From: RGIG7111 sp036839975
Lineage (GTDB): Bacteria > Bacillota > Clostridia > Peptostreptococcales > Anaerovoracaceae
Length of the DNA: 64,000 bases
Assembly: GCA_036839975.1 (NCBI GenBank)
Contig: DAISVU010000003.1
Location: 68,887 to 132,886 of the forward strand
Reading direction: 5' to 3'
Position 1 is the first letter of the stretch. Each line of letters opens with the position of its first letter. Below the pieces are notes generated by a model. The model worked only from the letters and a program-made list of their open reading frames with translations, did no database searches and was not told where the DNA came from. Positions 53,083 to 62,587 of the stretch are shown one piece after another. Made by a program: the position numbers and the translations under genes.

Positions 53083-55102
53083 TCCCACAGGGATATGTTT
53101 CGGTGTCGAAAGGGCTCTGAGGAAAGCAGAAGCAGCAGCCGAAAGCAGTAAAAGCAGCGGACTGAGAGTATATACTTGTGGACCGTTAATACATAACAGG
53201 CAGGTAACAAATGAATTTAAGAGAAAAGGTATCGGAATGATCGATGCTTTGGATGAGGCGGAAAGAGGCTCCACCGTTATCTTGAGATGCCATGGAGTGC
53301 CCAAGGAATTTTATGAACTCGCCGGGGAAAGAGATCTTAACATAATCGATGCGACTTGTCCGTTTGTAGAGAAGATACATGAACTGGTTTTTAACGCGGC
53401 ATGTGAGGGAAAAAACATACTGATAGTCGGGGACAGCAGGCATCCGGAGGTAAAAGGTATAAATGGCTGGTGCGGTTTTGCTGCGGATATAGTTGAAAGC
53501 GATGAAGATATTTCATGCCTCGATAAAGACGATTATTTTGTGGTCGCGCAGACAACTTTAAAAAAAGAAACATTCGATAAAACAATAGAACGGCTTAAGG
53601 CAAAGGGCAGGCGTCTTGAGATCAATAACACAATTTGCAATGCTACCAGAGACAGACAGAACAGCTGCCGTAAACTTGCTGAAACTGTGGATGCGATGAT
53701 CGTGATTGGAGACAGAAACAGCTCCAATTCACTCAAACTTTTTGACATTGCTAAAAAATATTGCAGAAACAGTTTTTTTGCTGAAAATAAAGAAGATTTA
53801 CCATTGAACAAAATCAAATTATGTAATAGAATAGGTGTTGCGGCAGGTGCGTCAACACCTGAATGCATAATTAAGGAGGTTATTTCTGACATGGGTGAAA
53901 ACATCACTAACAACACTGAAGAACTTACAATGTTGGACTTTATGGACGACATTGAAAAATCATTGAGACTGCCGAGGGGCGGTGAAATCGTAACAGGTAA
54001 AGTACATCAAGTAAATGATAAGGAGATCATAGTAAATCTGGGCTGTAAAAAAGATGGTATCATTCCTTTGAATGAGATATCACTGGAAGAGGGTCAGACA
54101 TTGACAGATCTTTATAAAGAAGGCGATGAGATACAGGCAAAAGTCATCAAGACAGATGATGGCGATGGCAGTATACTTCTTTCCAAAAAGAAACTGGAAG
54201 TAAGTGAGCACTGGAATGAGATAAGTACGGCGTTTGAAAATAAAGAGACTATTGAGGTGACTGTCGTAAGAGTAGTAAATGGCGGAGTTATAGCAACGTA
54301 CAAAGAAGTATCGGGATTTATTCCTCTTTCACAATTATCTGATAAATACGTAGAGGATCCTTCCGAATTTGTAGGTCAGACACTTGAGGTTAAGATTTCA
54401 AGAGTAGATAAGAGAAGAGGAAAAGCCGTATTCTCACATAAAATGGTACTAAATGCCGAAAAAGAAAAGCGCATTGCGGAGATATGGGAAAGTATCCATG
54501 TAGACGATGTCGTAAAAGGCAAGGTAATGAGGTTTACCGATTATGGCGCATTTGTGGACATTGGCGGCATAGACGGACTGCTGCATATATCCGAGATATC
54601 GTGGGACAAGCTTAAACACCCCAAAGAAGTACTTGAGATAGGACAGAACATAGAAGTTAAAGTCCTTGCAATGAATGCTGAAAAGGGGAAAATATCACTG
54701 GGTCTGAAACAGAACCAGCCGGAGCCGTGGAGCGTTATAAATGACAATTATGAGATTGGACAGATCGTTGAAGGTAAAGTGGTACAGATAAAGGAATATG
54801 GAGCATTTGTTGAACTTGAACCCGGTCTTGACGGACTGGTTCACATATCCGAAGTTGCTCATAAACGTGTTCCGGATATCAATAACGAGTTGTCTGTAGG
54901 CCAGATCGTTAATGCAAAGATCCTCGACATTGATGCAGATAGAAGAAGAATATCATTGAGTATCAAGGAAACTATAGATCCGGCTGAAGAAGCTGCTGCA
55001 GATGAAGCAAAAGCGGTGGCGCAGGAAGAAAAAGCGACGGCTAATTTCGTTGCTGAAGAAGCTGTAAAGTCTGATGAGGTTTCCGAAGAAACATCAGAAT
55101 AA
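53063..55102 (+). CDS. ispH: IspH-ribosomal protein S1 fusion
   Basis: A 679-residue two-part protein. Residues 1-280 are HMBPP reductase IspH, with the three cluster cysteines in GICFGVERA, DATCPFV and NNTICNAT plus RCHGVPK; it makes IPP and DMAPP in the last step of the MEP pathway. Residues 315-640 hold four S1 RNA-binding domains (KVHQVNDKEIIVNLGCKKDG, GFIPLSQL, DYGAFVDIGGIDGLLHISE, EYGAFVELEPGLDGLVHISE), with an acidic tail. This fusion is common in Clostridia. The ATG at 53063 is preferred to the TTG at 53060. The gene begins inside the end of rarA. Confidence 0.95.
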   Translation: MKIIMADPTGICFGVERALRKAEAAAESSKSSGLRVYTCGPLIHNRQVTNEFKRKGIGMIDALDEAERGSTVILRCHGVPKEFYELAGERDLNIIDATCPFVEKIHELVFNAACEGKNILIVGDSRHPEVKGINGWCGFAADIVESDEDISCLDKDDYFVVAQTTLKKETFDKTIERLKAKGRRLEINNTICNATRDRQNSCRKLAETVDAMIVIGDRNSSNSLKLFDIAKKYCRNSFFAENKEDLPLNKIKLCNRIGVAAGASTPECIIKEVISDMGENITNNTEELTMLDFMDDIEKSLRLPRGGEIVTGKVHQVNDKEIIVNLGCKKDGIIPLNEISLEEGQTLTDLYKEGDEIQAKVIKTDDGDGSILLSKKKLEVSEHWNEISTAFENKETIEVTVVRVVNGGVIATYKEVSGFIPLSQLSDKYVEDPSEFVGQTLEVKISRVDKRRGKAVFSHKMVLNAEKEKRIAEIWESIHVDDVVKGKVMRFTDYGAFVDIGGIDGLLHISEISWDKLKHPKEVLEIGQNIEVKVLAMNAEKGKISLGLKQNQPEPWSVINDNYEIGQIVEGKVVQIKEYGAFVELEPGLDGLVHISEVAHKRVPDINNELSVGQIVNAKILDIDADRRRISLSIKETIDPAEEAAADEAKAVAQEEKATANFVAEEAVKSDEVSEETSE

Positions 55103-55130
55103 TAAATATCATAAATCAAATATAGTTAAA

Positions 55131-55168
55131 AAATGCCCTTTTTTCGGAATTCCGTTAAAGGGGCATTT
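55131..55168. terminator. Bidirectional terminator between convergent genes
   Basis: AAATGCCC and GGGCATTT are outer arms around an inner T-rich/A-rich pair and CGGAATTCCG. It separates ispH-rpsA from the opposing cysK. Confidence 0.8.
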
Positions 55169-55185
55169 ATTATAAATATATCGTT

Positions 55186-56118
55186 TTATTTTTCAAAAAG
55201 TGGTGTGCTGAAATATCTTTCGCCGGTATCGGGCAACAGTGTTACTACACGTTTTCCCTTGCCGAGTTTTTTAGCCATTTTTAAAGCCACGGCAACATTT
55301 GTACCGCTTGATATTCCACAAAGTATACCCTCTTGAGATGCCAGATCCTTTGTTGTATTTATAGCTTCATCATCTGTTACTATTGAAATGTTGTCGTATA
55401 TATTTGTATCGAGTATATTGGGAATGAGCCCGTCGCCAATGCCCATCTGCAAATGAGTACCTATGTTACCGCCTGACAGTATTGCTGCGTTTTCAGGCTC
55501 TGCTGCCCATATGGATATATCCGGAAAATGTTCTTTAAGAATCTGACCTATACCTGTTATGGTGCCGCCGGTACCTACTCCTGAACAAAACCCGTGTATA
55601 GGTCCGCGTATCTGTTCGAGTATTTCAAGAGCTGTATTTTCTTTGTGTGCCAGGAGATTGTCTCTGTTTTCAAATTGGTTCGGGATAAATACGTTGGGAT
55701 CTTCTGCGGCAAGTCGCTTTGCTGTTGCCATGCATTCCTCTATACATTCTCCTATATCGCCTGCGTCATGTATGAGTTTTACTTCTGCACCGTAATGAGA
55801 AACTAAAAATCTTCGCTCTTTACTTACGGAATCCGGCATTATTATTATCGCACGGTATCCCTTTACTGCAGATACAAGTGCAAGCCCAATACCCTGATTG
55901 CCACTTGTAGGTTCTACGATTATTGTCTTGTCGGGGTTGATTTCCCCTCGTTCTTCAGCTGCAGAGATCATTTTTAATGCAGTTCGTGTTTTTATGGAAC
56001 CGCCGATATTCATTCCCTCGTATTTTACCAGCAGATCAGCATCTTCTTTGCCTGTCATTTTGGAAAGTTTGATTATAGGGGTATTACCTACGGCTTCAAG
56101 GATATTATTATATATCAT
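55186..56118 (-). CDS. cysK: Cysteine synthase
   Basis: A 310-residue PLP-dependent O-acetylserine sulfhydrylase-type enzyme. Lys43 in GGSIKTRTAL is the PLP lysine; most relatives have SVKDR, so the Asp-to-Thr change is notable. The substrate loop TSGNQG and phosphate-binding GTGGT are present, and the C-terminus LLPDTGERYFST is standard. It makes cysteine from O-acetylserine and sulfide. It is the last gene of the argR-recN-cysK group; AGGAGACG precedes the ATG on the minus strand. Confidence 0.88.
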   Translation of the reverse strand: MIYNNILEAVGNTPIIKLSKMTGKEDADLLVKYEGMNIGGSIKTRTALKMISAAEERGEINPDKTIIVEPTSGNQGIGLALVSAVKGYRAIIIMPDSVSKERRFLVSHYGAEVKLIHDAGDIGECIEECMATAKRLAAEDPNVFIPNQFENRDNLLAHKENTALEILEQIRGPIHGFCSGVGTGGTITGIGQILKEHFPDISIWAAEPENAAILSGGNIGTHLQMGIGDGLIPNILDTNIYDNISIVTDDEAINTTKDLASQEGILCGISSGTNVAVALKMAKKLGKGKRVVTLLPDTGERYFSTPLFEK

Positions 56119-56151
56119 TTATCGTCTCCTGTATTAATATTCATTATCTGT

Positions 56152-57783
56152 TTATTTTGATTCGTTAATAAGTTCTCGTGCATTATCAAGCGTTTTTTCG
56201 GTTATATTCATCCCGCCTGTGAGCCTTGCTATTTCATGGAGTTTTTTTTCATTGTCAAGGTGTTCGATGGTAGTATAGGTTTCTGTGTCATCAGAATCTT
56301 TTGATATCTTAAAGTTGTTTTTTCCGAAAGCAGCGATTTGTGGAAGATGTGTTATACATATTATCTGATGATTCCTTGAAAGCTCCAGGAGGTTTCTACC
56401 TACAATGCTTGCGGTGATACCGCTGATGCCACTGTCAATCTCGTCGAATATCATTGTCGGAATATCATCGTAATCACCGATTATCTTTTTGAATGCGAGC
56501 ATTATTCTGGACATCTCACCGCCGGAAGCAATCTTTGCAAGAGGCTTCATAGCTTCGCCTTTATTTGTGCTTATCATAAACTCTACGTTGTCGGTGCCAT
56601 TAGAAGTATAGTGTTCTTTTTTAGAAAATGCAATTTTAAGATGTGCATTTGAGAAATTGAGCGTATCAAGTTCATGCTGTATCTTATCTTCAAGCATTTT
56701 TGCAGCCGACCGGCGTAAATCGCTGAGGTGCTCAGAGCTTTTTTTCAGTTTGTTCTCACATATCGAAAGCCTTTTTTCAAGTTCTGACCTCATGCCGGAT
56801 GCATCCTCTACATATTTGAGCTTTTCATTAAGTTTATCCTTGTAATCCAGGATATCTTCGATGCTGTTGCCATACTTGGCTTTAAAGCTTTCTATCAGAT
56901 CAAGCCTACCGATAGCGATATCGAGTTCTTCCTGATTATATGTGGTTTTATCTCTGAGATTTCTTATTTGAAATGCCAGTGCTTCGAGATCATAATAAAT
57001 ATCAGAATACCTTTGCTCTAATTCTTTCAGTTCCTGTGAGTGCTCCGATATCTGACGTATCATTGTAAGACCTTGGGTTAGTTTTTCCAAAGCATTCGAT
57101 GCCAGAGCACCCGATTCACCTGAGACAGCTTCATACGATGCTGCTAAAGCGTTATATATCTTTTCACTATTCTGAAGCATATCTACACGTTCAAGAAGTT
57201 CATCATCTTCTCCGGGCGTTAGAGAAGCTTTTTCTATCTCATCTGCTTCAAAGCGCATAAAATCCAGACTGCGTCTGTTTTCATGTTCCTGTGCATCGAG
57301 AAATGAAATATCTTTCCTTATACCGTCGTAACATTCATATGCGCTTGAGACAGCATTTAAAGCCGGTATTATGTACTCATTTTGATATGAATCGATCAGT
57401 TTTATATGATTTTCAGGGTCAAGAAGTGACTGGTGATCGTACTGTCCGTGTATGTCCGCAAACTCTGTACAGAACTCGGAAAGATATGCCAATGTTACAA
57501 TTTCACCGTTAATCCTGCAAAGGTTTCTGCCGTTTGAAGATATCTCTCGGGTCAGTATAAATTCTTGTCCGTCTTTTTCGTATGCGATTTGAATGATGGC
57601 TTTATTTTCTCCGGAACGAATAAAAGCCGTGTCTGCACGGCTTCCGAAAGCAAGGCTTACTGCTTCTATAATAATAGATTTTCCGGCACCGGTTTCACCG
57701 GTTATTATATTGAGACCTTCATACAAGTCTATGTCTGCATTTTTTATGACGGCAAAATTATTTATGCTTATATGTTTAATCAT
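56152..57783 (-). CDS. recN: DNA repair protein RecN
   Basis: A 543-residue SMC-like repair protein. Walker A GETGAGKS (29-36) and a C-terminal LASGGEMSRIMLAFK signature plus IFDEIDSGISG (Walker B) flank a coiled-coil middle (about 150-350). RecN gathers broken ends during double-strand-break repair. It is slightly shorter than the usual 550-570 residues but complete. It starts 12 bp after argR, the common argR-recN pairing. Confidence 0.95.
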   Translation of the reverse strand: MIKHISINNFAVIKNADIDLYEGLNIITGETGAGKSIIIEAVSLAFGSRADTAFIRSGENKAIIQIAYEKDGQEFILTREISSNGRNLCRINGEIVTLAYLSEFCTEFADIHGQYDHQSLLDPENHIKLIDSYQNEYIIPALNAVSSAYECYDGIRKDISFLDAQEHENRRSLDFMRFEADEIEKASLTPGEDDELLERVDMLQNSEKIYNALAASYEAVSGESGALASNALEKLTQGLTMIRQISEHSQELKELEQRYSDIYYDLEALAFQIRNLRDKTTYNQEELDIAIGRLDLIESFKAKYGNSIEDILDYKDKLNEKLKYVEDASGMRSELEKRLSICENKLKKSSEHLSDLRRSAAKMLEDKIQHELDTLNFSNAHLKIAFSKKEHYTSNGTDNVEFMISTNKGEAMKPLAKIASGGEMSRIMLAFKKIIGDYDDIPTMIFDEIDSGISGITASIVGRNLLELSRNHQIICITHLPQIAAFGKNNFKISKDSDDTETYTTIEHLDNEKKLHEIARLTGGMNITEKTLDNARELINESK

Positions 57784-57795
57784 ACACGTCCTCTG

Positions 57796-58245
57796 TTATT
57801 TCAGCATTTCATTAAATGTATCTATGAAGTCTTCAGAATGTTCAGGTGTATCGATGACTATAAGGATTGTGTTATCACCTGCTACAGAACCCATAACATG
57901 AGGCAGGCTAAGTGAGTCTATCGCTTCGCAGGCAGCATTTGCACAACCTGACAGCGTTTTAACTATGACTATATTGCCTGCATAGTCGATGGATTTTATT
58001 GTTTCGTTGAATATTTTTACAAATCTGTTTGTTACATGAGAACCGTGCCCCATTCCTGCAGCATACATGTACTTGCCGGAAGACGAAAGCATTTTGATCA
58101 ACTGCAACTCTTTTATATCACGAGATATTGTTGCTTGCGTAACATCAAATCCGTTTTCGCGAAGCATGCTGCTGAGTTTTTCCTGGGTTTCTATCTCGTT
58201 ATTCTCTATGAGTTCAAGTATCTTGTTTTGTCTGGCGTAGCGCAT
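57796..58245 (-). CDS. argR: Arginine repressor ArgR
   Basis: A 149-residue regulator. The N-terminal winged helix contains ENEIETQEKLSSMLRENGFDVTQATISRDIKEL (the SRDI recognition helix is typical), and the C-terminal arginine-binding/hexamer domain has GSVAGDNTILIVID. It represses arginine synthesis genes with arginine as co-repressor. AAAGGGAG precedes the ATG, and a minus-strand promoter lies about 95 bp upstream. Confidence 0.95.
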   Translation of the reverse strand: MRYARQNKILELIENNEIETQEKLSSMLRENGFDVTQATISRDIKELQLIKMLSSSGKYMYAAGMGHGSHVTNRFVKIFNETIKSIDYAGNIVIVKTLSGCANAACEAIDSLSLPHVMGSVAGDNTILIVIDTPEHSEDFIDTFNEMLK

Positions 58246-58339
58246 TTAAAATCTCCCTTTTTCAAGCGTATAGTCCGATGCGTATTCAGCAGCTGAACAG
58301 GCAGTAAGCTGTCACCCAGCATATACATAATTTCCTATA

Positions 58340-58369
58340 ATTATACCATAGCGAAAATTATTATATCAA
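58340..58369 (-). promoter_or_regulatory. Sigma-A-type promoter for argR-recN-cysK
   Basis: On the minus strand TTGATA is followed by an 18-bp spacer and TATAAT, directed toward argR. Confidence 0.7.
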
Positions 58370-58426
58370 GAAAAAATATTCATTACTGTGCATGTACTGT
58401 AAACAAATGATTGATATTTTTCATCA

Positions 58427-58455
58427 TGGACAAACATATGTTTGTGTGATATAAT
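58427..58455 (+). promoter_or_regulatory. ruvC promoter with a LexA-box-like palindrome
   Basis: TGGACA and TATAAT are separated by 17 bp, about 62 bp before ruvC. The spacer carries the perfect 16-bp palindrome ACAAACATATGTTTGT (58430-58445), which overlaps the -35 element. Its core differs at two symmetrical bases from the Firmicutes SOS box CGAAC-ATAT-GTTCG. Position fits repression by LexA. Confidence 0.7.
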
Positions 58456-58516
58456 TATTTGCAATAGCAGAGGAGGCTTGTGAAACAGAGCCGTAATTTA
58501 AATGATGGGAGGCAAC

Positions 58517-59011
58517 ATGAGGATCCTTGGGATAGATCCGGGCTATGCGATTCTGGGGTATGGAATCATCGAAAAAAAAGGCAACAATTTCAGACCTGTC
58601 GCATATGGCGCTTTAACTACTGATGCTGGTACGCCCATGCCTGACAGGCTGAAATATCTGTATAATTCACTGATCGATATAATTGCAAAATATGAACCTG
58701 ACGAGGCTTCTGTCGAGGAACTGTTTTTCAATACCAATGCGAAGACGGCTATTCTTGTAGGTCAAGCCAGAGGAGTGGCAGTGCTGGCCTGTTCAAATTC
58801 AGGACTTAATATATCGGAATATACGCCACTTCAGATAAAACAGGCTCTTGTAGGATACGGACACGCTGAAAAAACTCAAGTGCAGACGATGGTAAAGACA
58901 ATCCTTCACTTGAAAGAAATCCCAAGACCCGATGATACGGCAGATGCTCTAGCCGCGGCCGTATGCCATGGACATGCGGCCGCGGCTAGAAAAGTGCTTG
59001 CAATGTTGTAA
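58517..59011 (+). CDS. ruvC: Holliday junction resolvase RuvC
   Basis: A 164-residue endonuclease. Acidic active-site residues lie in LGIDPGY (Asp7), VEELFF (Glu) and the C-terminal DDTADAL. It cuts Holliday junctions bound by RuvAB. GGGAGG places the start at 58517; the frame opens 5 codons earlier at 58502. The C-terminal codons (58949-58989) contain a very strong GC-rich inverted repeat. ruvA follows 126 bp on. Confidence 0.95.
   Translation: MRILGIDPGYAILGYGIIEKKGNNFRPVAYGALTTDAGTPMPDRLKYLYNSLIDIIAKYEPDEASVEELFFNTNAKTAILVGQARGVAVLACSNSGLNISEYTPLQIKQALVGYGHAEKTQVQTMVKTILHLKEIPRPDDTADALAAAVCHGHAAAARKVLAML
58949..58989 (+). repeat. GC-rich inverted repeat inside the 3' end of ruvC
   Basis: CTAGCCGCGGCCG and CGGCCGCGGCTAG are perfect 13-bp arms. 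Pairing continues inward with a T-G wobble and ATG/CAT around a CCATGGA loop. It lies within codons for an Ala-rich stretch (ALAAAVCHGHAAAA), 22 bp before the stop, with no T run after it. Confidence 0.85.
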
Positions 59012-59137
59012 AAAGAAATGTAAATATTTAATTTGATATGATTATCAACCGGACTGCCGGTAATATAAATACAGGTCCTGAGAAATTAAAAATATCGAAA
59101 ACTATGTTAGTCTTAGTAAAATAAAGCGGGAGTTAAA

Positions 59138-59743
59138 ATGTTTCATTATATAAAAGGGAAGTTGGCGATGAAATTCAACGGCGGTGTGGTGATCGAAACA
59201 TGCGGAATCGGTTATGAAGTACATGTTCCGGAGAATTCGGAAGTTTATTTAAAAACGGAAGGTGACGACATAATGCTTTTTACGGTTATGGCGGTAAAAG
59301 AAGATTTTGTGCGCATTTACGGATTTACCGAAAGAGAAGCGCTGGATGTTTTCAACAAACTCACTACAGTAAGCGGAGTAGGAGAAAAAGCTGCAATGGC
59401 GATCCTCTCAGCTATGCCGCTTAACGAGGTGAAACAGGCAATAGTATTTGAAGATGCGATGATTTTGACCAGAGCAAACGGTATAGGAAAAAAAACTGCA
59501 GAGAGAATTGTTTTGGAATTGAAGGATAAGTTTGGAGCAGAGGATGCAAGTACTGTAATGTTTGGTGCGGAAGACGCCGCTTATTCAGATCTTGATTCAG
59601 TTGATAAAAGGACTGAAGCGATAAAAGGTCTTCTTGCTCTTGGATACAGCAGAAGCGAGGCTGTTAATACTGTTGCGGCAGTTAAAGATGAAAAACTTAC
59701 AGCGGAAGAATACATCAAGCAGGCTCTCAAGTCACTGTTTTAA
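59138..59743 (+). CDS. ruvA: Holliday junction branch-migration protein RuvA
   Basis: A 201-residue protein. The N-terminal OB fold includes GKLAMKFNGGVVIETCGIGYEVHVP, followed by two helix-hairpin-helix motifs (LTTVSGVGEKAAMAIL and RANGIGKKTAERIV) and the C-terminal UBA-like domain ALLALGYSRSEAVNT. It binds the junction and RuvB. A weak GGGAG ribosome binding site precedes the ATG. It has normal length. Confidence 0.95.
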   Translation: MFHYIKGKLAMKFNGGVVIETCGIGYEVHVPENSEVYLKTEGDDIMLFTVMAVKEDFVRIYGFTEREALDVFNKLTTVSGVGEKAAMAILSAMPLNEVKQAIVFEDAMILTRANGIGKKTAERIVLELKDKFGAEDASTVMFGAEDAAYSDLDSVDKRTEAIKGLLALGYSRSEAVNTVAAVKDEKLTAEEYIKQALKSLF

Positions 59744-59854
59744 GCTGTTTTTATCGTATATGTTACTATTTAATTAGCAGGATTGCGTCAAACGAGTTTT
59801 AACAGAACATTAAGTAAGCCGCAATATACTGCGACATGCGACAAAGGTATAAGA

Positions 59855-60898
59855 ATGAATAAGGAAGAACGTATAACCAGAACATCGGCAGATCAAATAG
59901 AGGATGCTGCGGAAGTATCGCTAAGGCCTCAGGTTCTGGAGGAATATATAGGTCAAAAAAATGTCACTGACAATTTGAAGATATTCATAGAGGCGGCAAA
60001 ACAGCGAAAGGACTCTCTGGATCATGTACTGTTTTACGGACCGCCGGGACTTGGAAAAACCACCCTTGCTGGAATAATAGCAAATGAACTTGGTGTGGAT
60101 ATACGGATAACTTCCGGCCCTGCGATAGAACGAGCCGGAGATCTTGCCGCTATACTCACTAATTTAAATGAAAATGACGTGTTGTTTATTGATGAGATAC
60201 ACAGACTCAACCGATCTGTCGAAGAAATACTTTATTCTGCTATGGAGGATTTTGCACTCGATATAATTATAGGAAAAGGACCGTCGGCAAGATCGATCAG
60301 GCTCGACCTTTCAAAGTTCACACTAATCGGAGCGACGACAAGGGCGGGAAGCCTTTCGGCGCCGTTGAGAGACAGGTTCGGTGTCCTTTGCAAATTTGAA
60401 CTTTATAATAAAGAGGAACTTGGAGAAATATTAAAAAGAACAGCGGCGATACTCGGCGTAAAGACAGATGAAGCATCGCTCGCGGAAATATCAGGCCGCT
60501 CCAGGGGGACACCCAGAGTTGCAAACAGACTTATGAAGAGAGTCAGGGATTTTTCTCAGGTTAAAGGCGACGGAAGCATAGATGCAGATATAACAAGAAA
60601 AGCTCTGAGAGCTCTAAGAGTCGACAATCTTGGCCTGGAACATCTTGACAGGGAGATACTGAGAAACATAATAGAACGGTTTAACGGAGGCCCTGTAGGG
60701 ATAGATACGATTGCTGCGACTATAGGTGAAGAAAGAGTTACAATAGAAGACTTATATGAGCCGTATCTTATACAGTCAGGGCTGCTCCATAGGACGCCCA
60801 AGGGCAGAGTCGTATCGGAGTTGTCGTACAAACATCTTGGCATAAAGTCGGAAAGAGAGGATGAACAACAGTTGACTATGGAAAATGCTGAAGATTGA
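59855..60898 (+). CDS. ruvB: Holliday junction helicase RuvB
   Basis: A 347-residue AAA+ motor: SLRPQVLEEYIGQKNV, Walker A GPPGLGKTTLAGII, Walker B LFIDEIHRLN, sensor GATTRAG and the C-terminal winged helix (GLLHRTPKGRVVSE). It drives branch migration. The ATG at 59855 with AAAGG is preferred over the longer frame from 59783. It is in the ruvC-ruvA-ruvB-queA run. Confidence 0.95.
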   Translation: MNKEERITRTSADQIEDAAEVSLRPQVLEEYIGQKNVTDNLKIFIEAAKQRKDSLDHVLFYGPPGLGKTTLAGIIANELGVDIRITSGPAIERAGDLAAILTNLNENDVLFIDEIHRLNRSVEEILYSAMEDFALDIIIGKGPSARSIRLDLSKFTLIGATTRAGSLSAPLRDRFGVLCKFELYNKEELGEILKRTAAILGVKTDEASLAEISGRSRGTPRVANRLMKRVRDFSQVKGDGSIDADITRKALRALRVDNLGLEHLDREILRNIIERFNGGPVGIDTIAATIGEERVTIEDLYEPYLIQSGLLHRTPKGRVVSELSYKHLGIKSEREDEQQLTMENAED

Positions 60899-60964
60899 CA
60901 AATGTTTACAATAAAATTGTAAGATTGCTTACGCAGTATCTTTAGTAGAAATAGGAACTATGCT

Positions 60965-62017
60965 ATGAAAGTTGATGATTTTAATTATTATCTTCCGGAT
61001 AGCCTGATTGCACAGAGACCGGCAGATAAACGTGACCGTTCAAGGTTGCTCGTCGTACATAGAAATACGGGCAGGATAAAGCACAGACACTTCTATGATA
61101 TATTGGATTATCTTAAAAGGGGTGACTGTCTTGTTTTAAATGATTCAAAAGTGCTGCCGGCAAGACTTTACGGAACCAGGAAGGGAACGGGCGCAAAGAT
61201 TGAAGTTCTGCTTATAAAAAGGAAATATGGCGACATATGGGAGACAATGGTAAGACCCGGAAGGCGTGTCAGACCAGGAGACGTTATAGAATTTAAAAAA
61301 GATGAAAATATACTCGAGGCAAAAGTTCTGGATTACGGTGAGAACGGCACAAGAATCATTATATTTTTATATGACGGAATATTTATGGAGAAACTCGAGA
61401 AACTCGGGAGAATGCCGCTCCCGCCATATATAAAAAGGCCCTGTGATGAGGAGGACAAATCGCGATATCAGACTGTTTATTGCAATCAGGAAGGTTCAGT
61501 AGCGGCGCCTACTGCAGGACTTCATTTCACTGAAGAACTTCTAAAAAAAGTGCAAGAAAAAGGAGTCGAAGTATGCTGTGTTACCCTGCATGTCGGTATT
61601 GGCACATTCAGACCTGTAAAGGCTGAACACATTGAAGATCACCACATGCATTTTGAAGGGTATAATATTAATCCGGTGACTGCGGAAAAAATAAACCGGG
61701 CGAAAGTCGAAGGCCGCAGGGTAATAGCGGTTGGAACGACATCAGCGAGAACAGTTGAAAGCGCTGCCGTATACAATGAAATATCCGCAAAATATGAGGT
61801 AAAAAAAGGTGCTGCAGATACTGATATATTCATATATCCGGGATATGATTTTAAGATAGTGGACAGCTTAATAACCAATTTTCATCTGCCCAAATCCACA
61901 TTGATGATGCTGACATCAGCGTTTTATGACAGAGAAAAAATCCTTGAGGTATATAAGGAAGCAGTAAAAGAAAGATACAGATTTTTCAGCTACGGAGATG
62001 CTATGTTTTTAGAATAA
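60965..62017 (+). CDS. queA: S-adenosylmethionine:tRNA ribosyltransferase-isomerase QueA
   Basis: A 350-residue enzyme that builds epoxyqueuosine on tRNA from AdoMet. Typical motifs include YYLPDSLIAQRPADKRDRSRLL, YQTVYCNQEGSVAAPTAGLHFT and HVGIGTFRPVK. It has normal length and lies after ruvB as in many Clostridia; tgt, which normally follows, is not here. Confidence 0.95.
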   Translation: MKVDDFNYYLPDSLIAQRPADKRDRSRLLVVHRNTGRIKHRHFYDILDYLKRGDCLVLNDSKVLPARLYGTRKGTGAKIEVLLIKRKYGDIWETMVRPGRRVRPGDVIEFKKDENILEAKVLDYGENGTRIIIFLYDGIFMEKLEKLGRMPLPPYIKRPCDEEDKSRYQTVYCNQEGSVAAPTAGLHFTEELLKKVQEKGVEVCCVTLHVGIGTFRPVKAEHIEDHHMHFEGYNINPVTAEKINRAKVEGRRVIAVGTTSARTVESAAVYNEISAKYEVKKGAADTDIFIYPGYDFKIVDSLITNFHLPKSTLMMLTSAFYDREKILEVYKEAVKERYRFFSYGDAMFLE

Positions 62018-62138
62018 AATTTCTAGTTTAATGTCTGCTCAATAAAGAATAAATCGACTGTGCATGTTGAAATTCCACATATTATGTTCTGTTGTAAAGT
62101 CATCTGTTTTATTCTTATACGAAAAAATTAAAAAAAGA

Positions 62139-62168
62139 TTGTACATTTTAATACCCTTATGATATAAT
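62139..62168 (+). promoter_or_regulatory. Sigma-A-type promoter for rpmB
   Basis: TTGTAC is followed by an 18-bp spacer and TATAAT, about 88 bp before the rpmB ATG. A TTCG triplicate (TTCGTTCGTTCG) lies between. Confidence 0.7.
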
Positions 62169-62255
62169 ACCGCTTGTTCGTTCGTTCGGGAAAAATCGAA
62201 TAATTACAGAAATTCAGCACAATATGCTTAGTATATATTAAAGGAGGTGCGGTAG

Positions 62256-62447
62256 ATGTCAAGAAAATGTGAGATCTGCGGAAAGGGTCAGGTTTCCGGA
62301 AATTCTCTTTCACATGCAAACAGACATATAAAGAGAAAATGGAATGCTAATATCCAAACCATAAAGATTGAAGAAAACGGAAAGATACGAAAAGCAAATG
62401 TTTGTACCAGATGCATCAAGTCAAATAAAGTAAAGCGTGCCATCTGA
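62256..62447 (+). CDS. rpmB: 50S ribosomal protein L28
   Basis: A 63-residue basic protein starting MSRKCEICGKGQVSGNSLSH, with a second cysteine pair in VCTRC, the zinc-binding (C+) form of bL28. AAAGGAGG precedes the ATG. It is transcribed alone from the promoter at 62139. Its terminator is split by the IS element just downstream. Confidence 0.95.
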   Translation: MSRKCEICGKGQVSGNSLSHANRHIKRKWNANIQTIKIEENGKIRKANVCTRCIKSNKVKRAI

Positions 62448-62587
62448 TAATGTAAAAAACTAGGACAGACGTTAGGCAATGTCATTAAGTTAAGATGACG
62501 AACGAAATACTTTCTTATCAGAGATGATGAGGGGGTATTTTTTTATCTTTTTCTGGAAAAGGTATTGACAGCATAACAGAAATGTGC

